Assembly (NCBI RefSeq): GCF_000737705.1 | Contig: NZ_JPRH01000001.1 | Location: 124,001 to 188,000, forward strand | Length of the DNA: 64,000 nt | DNA from: Chryseobacterium soli | GTDB lineage: Bacteria; Bacteroidota; Bacteroidia; Flavobacteriales; Weeksellaceae | Reading direction: 5' to 3' | Shown here: positions 25,452 to 35,011 of the stretch, piece after piece | Layout of the letters: each line of letters opens with the position of its first letter | How positions within the stretch are numbered: position 1 is the first letter of the stretch | Made by a program: the position numbers and the translations under genes | The notes under the pieces: model-generated | What the model was told of the DNA's origin: nothing | The model's database searches: none | Seen by the model: only the letters and a program-made list of their open reading frames with translations

Positions 25452-27713
25452 ATGAAAAAAACTTTACTTATTTGTTTTTTAACGACTTTATTGGGCTTGT
25501 CTGGAAAACTATTTTCGCAGACTTATCAGCTCGCAGGAAATCCCGTAAATACTACCGGATGGGATCTCGTCTCTAGTGCAATCGTCAGTGGAGATTTTAT
25601 TCAGCTTACTTCGGATCAGACCAGTCTCTATGGAGCCATAAAACTCGCAACCCCAATCACACTGAGCTATTGCGACAAATGGAAAGTAGAATTTGACTTT
25701 AGAATTGACGGAAACGGTACCGCTCAATTCGGAAAGGGTGATGGTTTTACATTCTGGTATTTAGCCAACCCTCCAACAGGATTTGTTTCCGGAGGAGGGC
25801 TGGGAATACCCGCCAACGCTTCAGGGCTGATGGTAGGATTTGATATATTCAACAACACCACAGAAGGACAGATGAGCAAAGTACATCTTCTGTACGGAAC
25901 CAATGATACAGCAGGAAGCAACATCGAATACAACAATACTCCAGGCAGCACCTTCCACTCTCCGGATCTTATCGCAACACAGCCATTTGTAGGCCCAACC
26001 TATAAGCATGTGGAGGTTAACGGTGAAACGGATCTTACCAATCCTACCAACTGGATTATTAAAATACGAATCGACGGTGTACTTATCGTCGACCAGTCTT
26101 TCGCACCCTATGGTGGCGCTGTAGGAATGTCACAGGGATATTTTGGTTTTTCTGCGGCTACTGGAGGAGCCAGCGCAAGACATTCGATTAAAAATGCAAA
26201 AGTATTTGTAGACAAAGTTCCGATTCTGAACAATACCATTACTCCTTTTGTGTGCACCAATCCTGCTACCGGAAACGGAGTGGTGGATTTAACGTTTTTC
26301 AACTCACAGTTTGTTAATAATCCCGGAAATTATATTTTTACGTATTACATTCTGGGCAGCTCGACACCTATTGCCACGCCTACCGCTTTCCAATATTCAG
26401 GAAACACCACCATCAAAGTGGTGATCAAGGATCCAACTTCTACCCTCTGTGATAATGGAGACGGCGTCATTCAGCTCAACCCAACACCATTTGCAGCAAA
26501 CAATGCAAGCCTCACAGCCTGTAACAACAATAATGCAGGAACAGCAATATTTGACTTAACCACAGCCACCGTCACGAATATCCCAGGAGTCACGATGCAG
26601 TTCTATCCTACTTTATATGATATGAATAATGGTACTAACCAAATTACAAACCCTACTGCTTATGCATCTGCACCGGCCACGATATTTGTAAAAGTAACAA
26701 CTCCCCAAGGATGCGTAAGTACCGCACAGGTTACATTAAATCACTATCCTGTTGTAACGGTAACTGATGCTACTTTAAGAACCTGCTTCATTGAAACCAA
26801 CCCATCAACAGGCTTATTCAATCTGGCTAATGCTACCGTAACCGGTCAGGCAGGAACGACTAAAAAATATTATCCTTCATTAACTGATGCCATCAACGGA
26901 ACTAATGAAATCTCTAACCCAACTACCTATACAGCGCCAAATGGGGTAATTTATATAAAAGTAACCAATGCAAACGGCTGCTATGCAATTGCTAAGGTTA
27001 CTTTAACAGTAATTCCTCCAACATTATCAAGCGTTTTACAGGACAAGATTATTTGTATTGAAGATAAAACAACCCTGGATGCCGGTCCGGGATTCAATGC
27101 CTATTTGTGGAGTACCGGAGCCACCACACAATCCATTAACAATGTAGGAGTAGGTACCTATTGGGTAAAGCTTAAAACCGGCGACTGTACTTCTCTTCAG
27201 ACTGTAAAAGTGTATCCTTCAGAGCAGCCGGTAGTTACTACCATAGATATCTCAGGAAGTACCGTTACCGTTTATGCAAACGGAGGAAACCCACCCTATA
27301 AATACTCAATGGATAACATCAACTGGCAAGATTCCAATGTGTTTACCAATATTGCGAGAGGAGAAGCAAAAGTATTTGTAAAAGACAGCTATGACTGCAA
27401 ACCTATTGTCATCAATATTACCGTACCTAACCTGATCAACGTAATCACTCCAAACGGCGACGGAGTAAATGATGTGATTGATTATTCCGCATTATCCGGC
27501 AAGCAAAATCTGGAAGTAAGTATTTTCGACCGATATGGCTATAAGCTATATACAGCCGACAAATCAAACAGATACACCTGGGATGGAACCACCAACGGAA
27601 GCAGAAAAGTCCCTACAGGAAATTACTGGTATTCTGTAACCTGGAATGAAAATAACAAAAACAGCACTCCTATAAAATTCTCAGGCTGGATTATGGTAAA
27701 AAACAGAGAATAA
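25452..27713 (+). CDS. Secreted L-type-lectin-like surface protein with T9SS type B sorting domain (N-type B, C-type 1)
   Basis: A 753-residue protein with signal peptide MKKTLLICFLTTLLGLSGKLFSQ. The N-terminal lectin-like domain (WKVEFDFRIDGN, GDGFTFWYLANPP, GLMVGFDIFNN, YFGFSAATGGASARHSIKNAK) matches the gene at 22935. The back half (DKIICIEDKTTLDAGPGFN, NINWQDSNVF, then the sorting domain with KVPTGNYWYSVTWNEN) matches the gene at 16121 instead. This is the fourth and last member of the surface-protein array. Likely a T9SS-exported adhesin with sugar-binding potential. Confidence 0.9.
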   Translation: MKKTLLICFLTTLLGLSGKLFSQTYQLAGNPVNTTGWDLVSSAIVSGDFIQLTSDQTSLYGAIKLATPITLSYCDKWKVEFDFRIDGNGTAQFGKGDGFTFWYLANPPTGFVSGGGLGIPANASGLMVGFDIFNNTTEGQMSKVHLLYGTNDTAGSNIEYNNTPGSTFHSPDLIATQPFVGPTYKHVEVNGETDLTNPTNWIIKIRIDGVLIVDQSFAPYGGAVGMSQGYFGFSAATGGASARHSIKNAKVFVDKVPILNNTITPFVCTNPATGNGVVDLTFFNSQFVNNPGNYIFTYYILGSSTPIATPTAFQYSGNTTIKVVIKDPTSTLCDNGDGVIQLNPTPFAANNASLTACNNNNAGTAIFDLTTATVTNIPGVTMQFYPTLYDMNNGTNQITNPTAYASAPATIFVKVTTPQGCVSTAQVTLNHYPVVTVTDATLRTCFIETNPSTGLFNLANATVTGQAGTTKKYYPSLTDAINGTNEISNPTTYTAPNGVIYIKVTNANGCYAIAKVTLTVIPPTLSSVLQDKIICIEDKTTLDAGPGFNAYLWSTGATTQSINNVGVGTYWVKLKTGDCTSLQTVKVYPSEQPVVTTIDISGSTVTVYANGGNPPYKYSMDNINWQDSNVFTNIARGEAKVFVKDSYDCKPIVINITVPNLINVITPNGDGVNDVIDYSALSGKQNLEVSIFDRYGYKLYTADKSNRYTWDGTTNGSRKVPTGNYWYSVTWNENNKNSTPIKFSGWIMVKNRE

Positions 27714-27733
27714 TGTAATACTTATTAAATAGC

Positions 27734-27765
27734 AAAAGGTCACCTCATACAGGGTGATCCTTTTT
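27734..27765 (+). terminator. Terminator after lectin-like protein 2
   Basis: AAAAGG-TCACC / GGGTGA-TCCTTTTT hairpin with a 7-nt loop. Confidence 0.75.
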
Positions 27766-27821
27766 GCATTATTTAAGAGGAGATATTTCATTTTAAGCAT
27801 ACTTTATTCACATTCAATTCT

Positions 27822-27829
27822 TAAATTTG
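27822..27829 (+). promoter_or_regulatory. -7 box of nitroreductase-nadB-nadC unit
   Basis: TAAATTTG ends 4 nt before the ATG at 27834, again predicting a leaderless mRNA. Confidence 0.6.
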
Positions 27830-27833
27830 TTCT

Positions 27834-28460
27834 ATGAATTATTTGGAAGCTTTAAGCAGAAGATATTCTGTAAAAAAATTTAATACGGAAATTATTCCTC
27901 AGGAAGTACTTCACAATATTCTTGAGTCCGGAAAATTATCGGCCAGTTCACTGGGGCTCCAGCCTTATAAAATAGTGGTGGTGGAAAGTGAGGAAATGAA
28001 GCAGAAACTCATTCCGGCTTTTTACAATCCATCACAAATTTCCACGTGCTCACACCTCGTTGTCATTATTTCCAAAAAAACAATTGAGGAAAGCTATATC
28101 CGGGGATATTTTAATCATATCTCTGAGGTAAGAGAAACTCCTGTCGAAAAACTCGACTTATTTAAAAACAGCATCAATCAACATATTAATCAAAAAACGC
28201 AGGATGAAATTTTCACCTGGGCCGAAAAACAGTCTTATATTGTACTGGCAAATCTCATGTATGCCGCTGCAATAGAAAATATTGACTCGTGCCCTATGGA
28301 AGGCTTCCGGCAGGATCTGATAGAAGAGATTCTGAACATCAACTCCGAAACAGAAAAAGTAACCGTCACCCTCGCTTTAGGCTACCGTTCCGAAGAAGAC
28401 CACTTCCAGCACATGAAAAAAGTAAGAAAACCAAACGAAAAATTGTTTAAATTTATTTAA
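27834..28460 (+). CDS. NAD(P)H-dependent nitroreductase family oxidoreductase (NfsB-like)
   Basis: A 208-residue FMN-dependent flavoprotein of the nitroreductase fold. The N-terminus reads ALSRRYSVKKFN, the typical RxSxxxF flavin-phosphate-binding start, followed by SSLGLQPYKIVVV. The C-terminal part has TVTLALGYRSEEDHFQ, the usual ending of NfsB-like enzymes. The physiological substrate (quinones, nitro compounds or flavin) is unknown. The gene lies 30 bp upstream of nadB on the same strand and may share its transcript, so it could draw on or respond to the same cofactor supply. Confidence 0.9.
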   Translation: MNYLEALSRRYSVKKFNTEIIPQEVLHNILESGKLSASSLGLQPYKIVVVESEEMKQKLIPAFYNPSQISTCSHLVVIISKKTIEESYIRGYFNHISEVRETPVEKLDLFKNSINQHINQKTQDEIFTWAEKQSYIVLANLMYAAAIENIDSCPMEGFRQDLIEEILNINSETEKVTVTLALGYRSEEDHFQHMKKVRKPNEKLFKFI

Positions 28461-28490
28461 TTATTTAAACAATTGCCTTAAAGCAAGCAT

Positions 28491-30062
28491 ATGATAAAAG
28501 CGGATGTATTAGTAATCGGTTCCGGAATTTCGGGACTTTCTTATGCCATAAAAGTTTCTGAGCACCTTCCTGATGCCAAAATAATCATCGTAACAAAATC
28601 CGACGAGGATGAGAGCAATACTAAATATGCCCAGGGCGGTTTAGCGGTCGTTACTGATTTGAAAAATGATAATTTCGAAAAGCATATTGAAGATACCATG
28701 CGCGCCGGAGACGGAGAAAACAAACGCGATATCGTGGAAATGGTGGTTCGGGAAGCTCCGGCAAGATTCAACGAAATTGTAGAATGGGGCGCCAAGTTTG
28801 ACATGAAAAACGGCGAATTTGCTCTAGGCAGAGAAGGCGGACACACAGAAAACAGGATTGTACACCATAAAGATATTACCGGCTTCGAAATCGAAAGAGC
28901 ACTCCTGGAGACGGCTAAAAACAGTCCGAACATTGAGATCCTTGATCATCATTATGTAATTGATATCATTACCCAGCATCATGTTCCCGGAAAAGAATTA
29001 AATCAGGGAGATATTCATTGCTATGGAGCTTATATTTTAGATGAAAAGTCTAAAAAAATAAAAAAAATCACTTCAAAAATAACATTAGCTGCAACAGGAG
29101 GTGCCGGACACGTTTATAAGAACACCACCAACCCAACCATTGCAACCGGAGACGGAATCGCTTTCGTAGCCCGCGCTAAAGGCAAGGTTACCAATATGCA
29201 GTATTACCAATTCCATCCTACAGCACTTTACAGTAAAATTGATGGTATGCTGTTTTTAATTTCTGAAGCCGTACGTGGAGACGGAGCAAAATTAAGGACT
29301 AAAAAAGGTGAAAAATTCATGCACAAATATGATGAGCGTGAAGAACTTGCCTCAAGAGATATCGTCGCGAGAGCAATTGACAATGAAATGAAAATTTCCG
29401 GTGATGAATATGCAGGTTTAGACTGCCGGACTATGGATCACGAAAAATTCCTGGAACATTTCCCCAACATCTATAAAAAATGCAGAGAAGAGGGAATTGA
29501 TCCTTTCACCCAACTCATCCCGATTGTTCCTGCCTGCCATTATCTGATGGGCGGTATCGAAGTGGACAGAGACGGCCAGTCTTCTATCAGAAACCTTTTT
29601 GCAGTAGGAGAATGTACCAACTCCGGACTTCACGGAGCAAACAGACTTGCTTCAAATTCATTACTTGAAGGGTTGGTTTTCGGGCATAATGCTGCGATGA
29701 AAACCATCAGTCTTCTTGATAAAAATAATTTCAACTTCGATGATTTAAAAGCAGTTCCTGAATGGAATGAAGAAGGAATGAAGATTATGGATGAAATGGT
29801 TATTATCAGCTACCTGAGAAAACAGCTTCAGGAGATGATGAGTGACCTTGTAGGGATCGTAAGGAGTAACAAACGTCTTACGATGGCCATGCAGAAACAC
29901 CAGGAAATCGCAGCAGCCGTTGATGAAATCTACCACTACTCTATTCTTTCACCCCAATTATCAGAGCTTAGAAACCTGACTACCGTTGCCCACCTTATTA
30001 TCACTGAATCTATGCAGATGACGGAAAATAAAGGGGCATTTTATAATAAAGATTTAGCATAA
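28491..30062 (+). CDS. nadB: L-aspartate oxidase
   Basis: A 523-residue flavoenzyme that oxidises aspartate to iminoaspartate, the first step of de novo NAD synthesis. The FAD-binding start VLVIGSGISGLSYAIKV is intact. KYAQGGLAVV, EGGHTENRIVHHKD, ATGGAGHVYKNTTNP and LHGANRLASNSLLEGLVFG are diagnostic for NadB as against the related fumarate reductases. Length is normal. nadC follows after 9 bp, so the two form an operon. The quinolinate synthase gene nadA is not in this window. Confidence 0.96.
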   Translation: MIKADVLVIGSGISGLSYAIKVSEHLPDAKIIIVTKSDEDESNTKYAQGGLAVVTDLKNDNFEKHIEDTMRAGDGENKRDIVEMVVREAPARFNEIVEWGAKFDMKNGEFALGREGGHTENRIVHHKDITGFEIERALLETAKNSPNIEILDHHYVIDIITQHHVPGKELNQGDIHCYGAYILDEKSKKIKKITSKITLAATGGAGHVYKNTTNPTIATGDGIAFVARAKGKVTNMQYYQFHPTALYSKIDGMLFLISEAVRGDGAKLRTKKGEKFMHKYDEREELASRDIVARAIDNEMKISGDEYAGLDCRTMDHEKFLEHFPNIYKKCREEGIDPFTQLIPIVPACHYLMGGIEVDRDGQSSIRNLFAVGECTNSGLHGANRLASNSLLEGLVFGHNAAMKTISLLDKNNFNFDDLKAVPEWNEEGMKIMDEMVIISYLRKQLQEMMSDLVGIVRSNKRLTMAMQKHQEIAAAVDEIYHYSILSPQLSELRNLTTVAHLIITESMQMTENKGAFYNKDLA

Positions 30063-30071
30063 AATAACCCT

Positions 30072-30932
30072 ATGAAAAAGCCAAGCTACGTAACTGATAA
30101 AGCCCTTAAAACTTTTATAAAAAATGCTTTGGAAGAGGACATTCAGGATGGTGATCACTCTACCTTATCAACCATACCGAAAAATCTGCAACAAAGTGCG
30201 AAACTTCTTGTAAAACAGGACTGTATCCTGGCAGGGGTTGAATTAGCGGAAATCATTTTTAAAACTTTCGACGATAATTTAAAAGTAGAAACTTTTATCA
30301 AAGACGGAGCCGTAGCGAAAGTTGGTGATATTGCATTCATCGTAACCGGAAGCGCAAGATCTATCCTTTCAACGGAAAGACTTATCCTGAATTGTATGCA
30401 GAGAATGAGCGGTATCGCCACCCTAACTCACGATTGGGACTCCAGACTGGTAGGAACAAAAACAAAATTACTGGACACAAGAAAAACAACTCCTAATTTC
30501 AGAATCTGTGAAAAATGGGCAGTTGCGATTGGCGGCGGAACCAATCACCGATATGGATTATATGATATGATTATGTTGAAAGATAATCACATTGATTATA
30601 ATGGAAGCATTACCAATGCTGTGAAAATGGCAAAGGATTATGTTAAAAAAACCAAAAAGAAGTTAAAGATAGAAGTCGAAACCAGAAATCTGGAAGAAGT
30701 TAAGGAAGCCATTAAAGCAAAGGCAGATAGAATTATGCTTGATAATATGGATGTAAAAACAATGAAGCAAGCCGTGGCTATGATTAACGGTTCATGTGAG
30801 TCTGAAGCTTCCGGAGGAATTACCCGTGATATGCTTAAAGAAATTGCCACTACCGGAGTCACCTATATCTCCGCTGGAGCCCTCACTCACTCGGCAGAGA
30901 ATATCGATTTGAGTCTCAAAGCAGTGAAATAG
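30072..30932 (+). CDS. nadC: Nicotinate-nucleotide pyrophosphorylase (carboxylating)
   Basis: A 286-residue cytoplasmic enzyme that converts quinolinate and PRPP to nicotinate mononucleotide. It carries the family motifs ERLILNCMQRMSGIAT, LLDTRKTTPNFR, GGGTNHRYGLYDMIMLKDNH and, near the end, SGGITRDMLKEIATTGV and ISAGALTHS. Length is normal. It directly follows nadB by 9 bp and completes the aspartate-to-NAD branch together with an unseen nadA. No clear terminator is seen after the stop codon. Confidence 0.96.
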   Translation: MKKPSYVTDKALKTFIKNALEEDIQDGDHSTLSTIPKNLQQSAKLLVKQDCILAGVELAEIIFKTFDDNLKVETFIKDGAVAKVGDIAFIVTGSARSILSTERLILNCMQRMSGIATLTHDWDSRLVGTKTKLLDTRKTTPNFRICEKWAVAIGGGTNHRYGLYDMIMLKDNHIDYNGSITNAVKMAKDYVKKTKKKLKIEVETRNLEEVKEAIKAKADRIMLDNMDVKTMKQAVAMINGSCESEASGGITRDMLKEIATTGVTYISAGALTHSAENIDLSLKAVK

Positions 30933-31141
30933 CGTTGTATTTTTAACAAAAACAACCCCTTTTTATTAAAAACTCAATAATGTGATTTTTTTCATATTAA
31001 AAGTCGTTTTTTATTCATTGCACTGAAAGTCAGCAATTTAATCATTATTAAGATTGAGTAAAAATTAACATACAGTTAATATTAGTTAAATTTTATTTTA
31101 GCAATTTTGCAGAAAATTAAATCTAACTATTACTAACGATT

Positions 31142-33778
31142 ATGAAATTAATCAACAAATCGATGCTGTCTGCAGTAATCACGCTTTCTACAGCCAGTGT
31201 TTATTATGCTCAACAAGTTCAGGACACGCTACATGCGAAGTCTAACGACATTGAACAAGTTGTAATAACTGGTGTTGCCGATATCGCTAAAGATAGAAAA
31301 ACACCGGTAGCAGTTTCAACAATTAAAGAAGCACAAATTGTTGAAAAATTAGGAAATCAGGAATTCCCTGAGATCTTAAATACAACTCCTTCTGTGTATG
31401 CAGTAAAAGGAGGTGGTGGTTTCGGAGAGGGAAAACTTAACATCAGAGGTTTTGATCAAAGAAATATTGCAGTAATGATTAATGGTGTCCCTGTAAACGA
31501 CATGGAATCAGGAGCCGTATACTGGTCTAACTGGGCAGGAATGTCTGACGTAACTTCCGCAATGCAAGTGCAAAGAGGTTTAGGTTCTTCTAAACTAGCT
31601 ATTGCTTCTGTTGGAGGTACAGTCAACATTTTAACAAGAGCTGCTGACAAAAAACAGGGTGGTATCGTTTCATTAGGATTAGGAAATGATGATTATTTAA
31701 AAACACTTTTTGCATATAATACTGGTAAATCTGCTAATGGATGGTCTTCTTCATTCTTAATGAGTAGAACAGCTGGTTCAACGTATGCTGATGGAACAGA
31801 TTTCGAAGCATACAACTATTATTTTGCATTGGGTTATAAAAAACCTGGAAGTAAACATGAATTCCAATTTACTATAACGGGTGCACCTCAATGGCACAAC
31901 AATAGATTCACATTTGTCCCTCTTTCTGACTATTTTACATATGGAGGAAAAGACGGTGAACCAAATAGAAAATACAACCCAGATTGGGGATACAGAAATG
32001 GAGAAGAACTTTCTAATAGAAGCAACTACTACCACAAACCAGTTTTATCTCTTAACTGGGATTGGAATATCTCTGAAAAATCAAAATTAAATACAGTATT
32101 TTACGCTTCTTTCGGTAGAGGAGGAGGAGTAAACGGAAACGTAGGAAAATTAGGAACTAAAGCATATAATGATGCAAGTTTCAAAACAAGCGATGGACAA
32201 ATTAATTGGGATGCTATTTTCACCGGAAATGCCGCAACCCCTGTTAATGCTACTAGTCCTAACGCAAACACAATTGCACAGGTTTCATCTGTAAATTCTC
32301 ATAACTGGTTTGGTACAATTTCTAGTTTCAATCATAAAATTAATGATAATTTTAATTTCTCAGTAGGAATTGATGCAAGATATTATTATGGTTACCACTA
32401 TCAAGTAATTTCAAATTTATTAGGAGCAAGTGGCTTTAAAGATACAGGAAACAAAAACCTGCCTTATAATATTGTTAGCAATACATTTGATCCAAAACCA
32501 TCATGGAACCCGTTTGGAGGAAAAATCAATAACCTTAGTGATATGGTTACTTTTGATAATGATGGAGAGGTATTATGGTATGGTGGATTTGGTCAGTTAG
32601 AATATACTAATGATAAATTATCTGCTTTCGTACAAGGAGCTGTTTCTAATCAAGGTTTCCAAAGAATTGATAACTTTATCGTTGATGGAGTTTCTCTTCT
32701 TAACGGAACACTAATGAGCCCAACTAATCAGCCAACTGCTGCCAACCCTGTACTACATCAAAAAACAGGATTTAAAAATATTTTTGGTTACAATGTAAAA
32801 GCTGGTGCCAATTATAATATCGATGAGCATCACAATGTTTTTGCTAATATTGGATATTATTCAAAACAACCATTCTTAAACTCTGTATATCCTAACAATA
32901 AAAACTTTCTTAATCCTAATTTAACAAATGAAAAAATCTTTGGAATTGAACTAGGATATGGCTTCAGATCAGGAATATTCAATGCTAATGTTAACCTTTA
33001 CAGAACTTCTTGGAAAGATAGATTCTTAAGAAGAACAGGAATCAACTTTACAGATACTTCGACTGGTACTGTTTATTCGAATGCTTATGCGAACATTCAA
33101 GGAATTACTGAAATCCACCAGGGTATTGAAATTGACGCAACTGCTAACGTACACAAAATGTTATCTTTAACAGGTATGTTATCAATGGGAGATTGGTATT
33201 ACCAAGGTAATGCTACAAGTAATTTATTTACTGAAACAAATGATCCTATTAATGTAAATAATGCACCAACAACAACACTATATTTAGATAAAGTAAAAGT
33301 GGGAAGTTCAGCACAATTTACTGCAGCTGCCGGATTCATATTCAAACCTACAAATTGGTTCTCATTTGATGGAATGTATAGAGGAATTAGAAATCTTTAC
33401 GCTAACGTAAATCCTATCAATTTTCAAAATCAAGCATCTGGTGACAAGGGAGCAATGGAATTACCTACATTTGGTTTAGTTGATCTAGGAATTACTTTTA
33501 AAATCAAATTAAGAGATCCTAAACAATACTTTACCCTAAGAGGAAATGTATACAATGTATTGGATAAAACTTATATTTCTGAAGCAAATACGAATATCCT
33601 TGCAAACCTCTCTAAATCAGAGTATGCAGCTATTAACTCAACTCTTACTCCCGCACAACTTACCACAAATTACGCAGCTTATCAAGCCGCAGGTACTTGG
33701 AATGGAGTTAGCCAACAGAACCAAGTTTACTTCGGTTTCGGTAGAACATGGGCAGCTACATTGTCTTTCAACTTCTAA
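31142..33778 (+). CDS. TonB-dependent outer-membrane receptor
   Basis: An 878-residue outer-membrane protein with a signal peptide ending near SVYYAQ. The N-terminal plug domain begins around IEQVVITGVADIAKDRKTP and includes NIRGFDQRNIAVMINGVPVNDME and GLGSSKLAIASVGGTVNIL. About 600 residues of beta-barrel follow, ending in WAATLSFNF with the terminal aromatic residue usual for barrel assembly. There is no N-terminal carboxypeptidase-like domain, and no SusD-type partner is next to it, so a siderophore, vitamin or metal complex is more likely than a glycan. The substrate is not predictable. A strong terminator follows. Confidence 0.93.
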   Translation: MKLINKSMLSAVITLSTASVYYAQQVQDTLHAKSNDIEQVVITGVADIAKDRKTPVAVSTIKEAQIVEKLGNQEFPEILNTTPSVYAVKGGGGFGEGKLNIRGFDQRNIAVMINGVPVNDMESGAVYWSNWAGMSDVTSAMQVQRGLGSSKLAIASVGGTVNILTRAADKKQGGIVSLGLGNDDYLKTLFAYNTGKSANGWSSSFLMSRTAGSTYADGTDFEAYNYYFALGYKKPGSKHEFQFTITGAPQWHNNRFTFVPLSDYFTYGGKDGEPNRKYNPDWGYRNGEELSNRSNYYHKPVLSLNWDWNISEKSKLNTVFYASFGRGGGVNGNVGKLGTKAYNDASFKTSDGQINWDAIFTGNAATPVNATSPNANTIAQVSSVNSHNWFGTISSFNHKINDNFNFSVGIDARYYYGYHYQVISNLLGASGFKDTGNKNLPYNIVSNTFDPKPSWNPFGGKINNLSDMVTFDNDGEVLWYGGFGQLEYTNDKLSAFVQGAVSNQGFQRIDNFIVDGVSLLNGTLMSPTNQPTAANPVLHQKTGFKNIFGYNVKAGANYNIDEHHNVFANIGYYSKQPFLNSVYPNNKNFLNPNLTNEKIFGIELGYGFRSGIFNANVNLYRTSWKDRFLRRTGINFTDTSTGTVYSNAYANIQGITEIHQGIEIDATANVHKMLSLTGMLSMGDWYYQGNATSNLFTETNDPINVNNAPTTTLYLDKVKVGSSAQFTAAAGFIFKPTNWFSFDGMYRGIRNLYANVNPINFQNQASGDKGAMELPTFGLVDLGITFKIKLRDPKQYFTLRGNVYNVLDKTYISEANTNILANLSKSEYAAINSTLTPAQLTTNYAAYQAAGTWNGVSQQNQVYFGFGRTWAATLSFNF

Positions 33779-33810
33779 TCATAATAAAGCATTAGATTTT
33801 ATAAATATGA

Positions 33811-33838
33811 ATCCCGGTTTATCGCCGGGATTTTTTTA
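33811..33838 (+). terminator. Terminator after TonB-dependent receptor
   Basis: ATCCCGG/CCGGGAT perfect stem, 7-nt loop, T-run. Confidence 0.88.
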
Positions 33839-33857
33839 TTTTTATAAAAACAATTTC

Positions 33858-34607
33858 ATGGAAAAGGCATTGGAAGTATTTGTGGACAAATGGAAATCAA
33901 AAAAATATATTGAAGGTATTTTATTGAGCGGAAGTTATGCTGTAGGACTGCAGAATGAAAACTCAGATATAGATATCAGACTAATATTTAATTCAAAATA
34001 TAAGAAAAATAAAAAAGGTTTAGAGGTAATTAATAATTATAAATTTTCCCATTTAGGAAGAACTGCTGAAAGTACTTCCAAAACATTTTCTACAGAATTT
34101 TTCAATCATAATAAATTTGAAGCCAGAATATTTAGTATAGGAAAGGTACTTTATGATCAGAACAACAAGACAGAATCACTTATCGAAAAAGCAAAAGTCT
34201 ATTTACATACTCCCTTCATTCATCAAACTCTCAACAAAGAAGACATCGATACGAATATGTATGCCTTGTACAGTAGTAAGATCTATCTTGAATCTTTATC
34301 TGAAAACTCCTCATTCTTCTTCTACCATTATTTCAATTTTCTCAGGCAGGCTATGAGATTCTATGCAAAATTTTTAGGTTATGAGTTTTTTCTGGATTCT
34401 AAAACCGAACAAATTTTAACTGATGAAGTATACCAGAAAACATATTCATGGGATAAATTCCCTGATCATGAATTTGTTAAAATATGGCTTCCAAGTTTAG
34501 GGCTGGATCATGCAAATAAGAAATCAGTAGCATTGATTTATTATTATTTAGAAAAAGTTATTGCTAAGGTTGATGAAGAAAAATTCACTATGTCGTGGGA
34601 AGAGTAA
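33858..34607 (+). CDS. Nucleotidyltransferase-fold protein
   Basis: A 249-residue protein. The ATG at 33858 is chosen because the frame further upstream runs antiparallel to nothing real and through the receptor gene and its terminator. The N-terminus has ILLSGSYAVGLQNENSDIDIRLIF, the GS...D.D signature of the polymerase-beta nucleotidyltransferase superfamily (as in KNTase/MNT-type enzymes). The remaining 200 residues are helical and unassigned. It may nucleotidylate a small molecule, an RNA or a protein. It lies just upstream of the lanthipeptide cluster on the same strand, but there is no positive evidence that it belongs to it. Confidence 0.8.
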   Translation: MEKALEVFVDKWKSKKYIEGILLSGSYAVGLQNENSDIDIRLIFNSKYKKNKKGLEVINNYKFSHLGRTAESTSKTFSTEFFNHNKFEARIFSIGKVLYDQNNKTESLIEKAKVYLHTPFIHQTLNKEDIDTNMYALYSSKIYLESLSENSSFFFYHYFNFLRQAMRFYAKFLGYEFFLDSKTEQILTDEVYQKTYSWDKFPDHEFVKIWLPSLGLDHANKKSVALIYYYLEKVIAKVDEEKFTMSWEE

Positions 34608-34653
34608 TAAATTTTATATACTTACCTGAAACAAAATATTGGCAGAAATGGAA

Positions 34654-34806
34654 ATGGAAAAGAAAAAACTAAATCTAAAAAAAAATTAAAATTGCAAAAC
34701 TATCGACATCCATGATGTCTTCAGAAGGCTTAAAGAATGTATTACCAGCTGCTGTCTAACAGCTCCTAATGCGGATGAGAATACTTGTAATACAAGATCT
34801 TCTTAA
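34654..34806 (+). pseudogene. Decayed lanthipeptide precursor gene
   Basis: A broken copy of the precursor at 35012. The leader MEKKKLNLKK is encoded from the ATG at 34654. An A9 run then carries one base more than the intact copy and throws the frame to a stop. Correcting it restores IKIAKLSTSMMSSEGLKNV, which matches the intact leader, but a second frame break follows and the Gly-Gly site is gone. The third frame then reads ECITSCCLTAPNADENTC and ends NTRSS-stop, aligning with the intact core end VTSCALND..TECLSRLS. The degenerate hairpin at 34824-34852 matches the terminator of the intact gene, so the whole unit was duplicated. Confidence 0.75.
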
Positions 34807-34823
34807 TTACAGGAAAACTAATT

Positions 34824-34852
34824 AAAATGCTTCTTTTCAGAGAAGTACTTTT
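34824..34852 (+). terminator. Degenerate terminator of decayed precursor
   Basis: GCTTCT/AGAAGT hairpin with TTTT; an imperfect version of the hairpin at 35286-35314 after the intact precursor. Confidence 0.5.
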
Positions 34853-34945
34853 AGTATGTGAAGTAAAAGTTTCATCAATAAAATTCCATTTCATTTATAA
34901 TACTATTTAGCAAGCTCAAGTATTAATTTAATGTTAAGATTTAGC

Positions 34946-34974
34946 TAAAAATTCACCACGCGGTGGGAATTTTG
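34946..34974. terminator. Bidirectional terminator-like hairpin upstream of lanthipeptide precursor
   Basis: AAAATTC-ACC / GGT-GG-GAATTTT forms a 10-bp stem with a GG bulge and ACGC loop, flanked by A and T runs. It insulates the precursor promoter at 34985-34992 or could be a regulator site. Confidence 0.5.
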
Positions 34975-34984
34975 AAAAATTTTA

Positions 34985-34992
34985 TATATTTG
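34985..34992 (+). promoter_or_regulatory. -7 box of lanthipeptide precursor
   Basis: TATATTTG, a perfect TAnnTTTG, 19 nt before the ATG at 35012. No good -33 element at the usual distance, which leaves room for an activator. Confidence 0.6.
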
Positions 34993-35011
34993 TTTTACAA
35001 AATAAAATATA

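Noticed and set aside
31142..33778. TonB receptor considered as part of the lanthipeptide locus
   Set aside because: It is separated by a strong terminator and an unrelated nucleotidyltransferase; there is no evidence of a shared role.
33546..33857. Upstream extension of the nucleotidyltransferase frame
   Set aside because: It overlaps the TonB-receptor gene and runs across its terminator; the family motif starts soon after the ATG at 33858.
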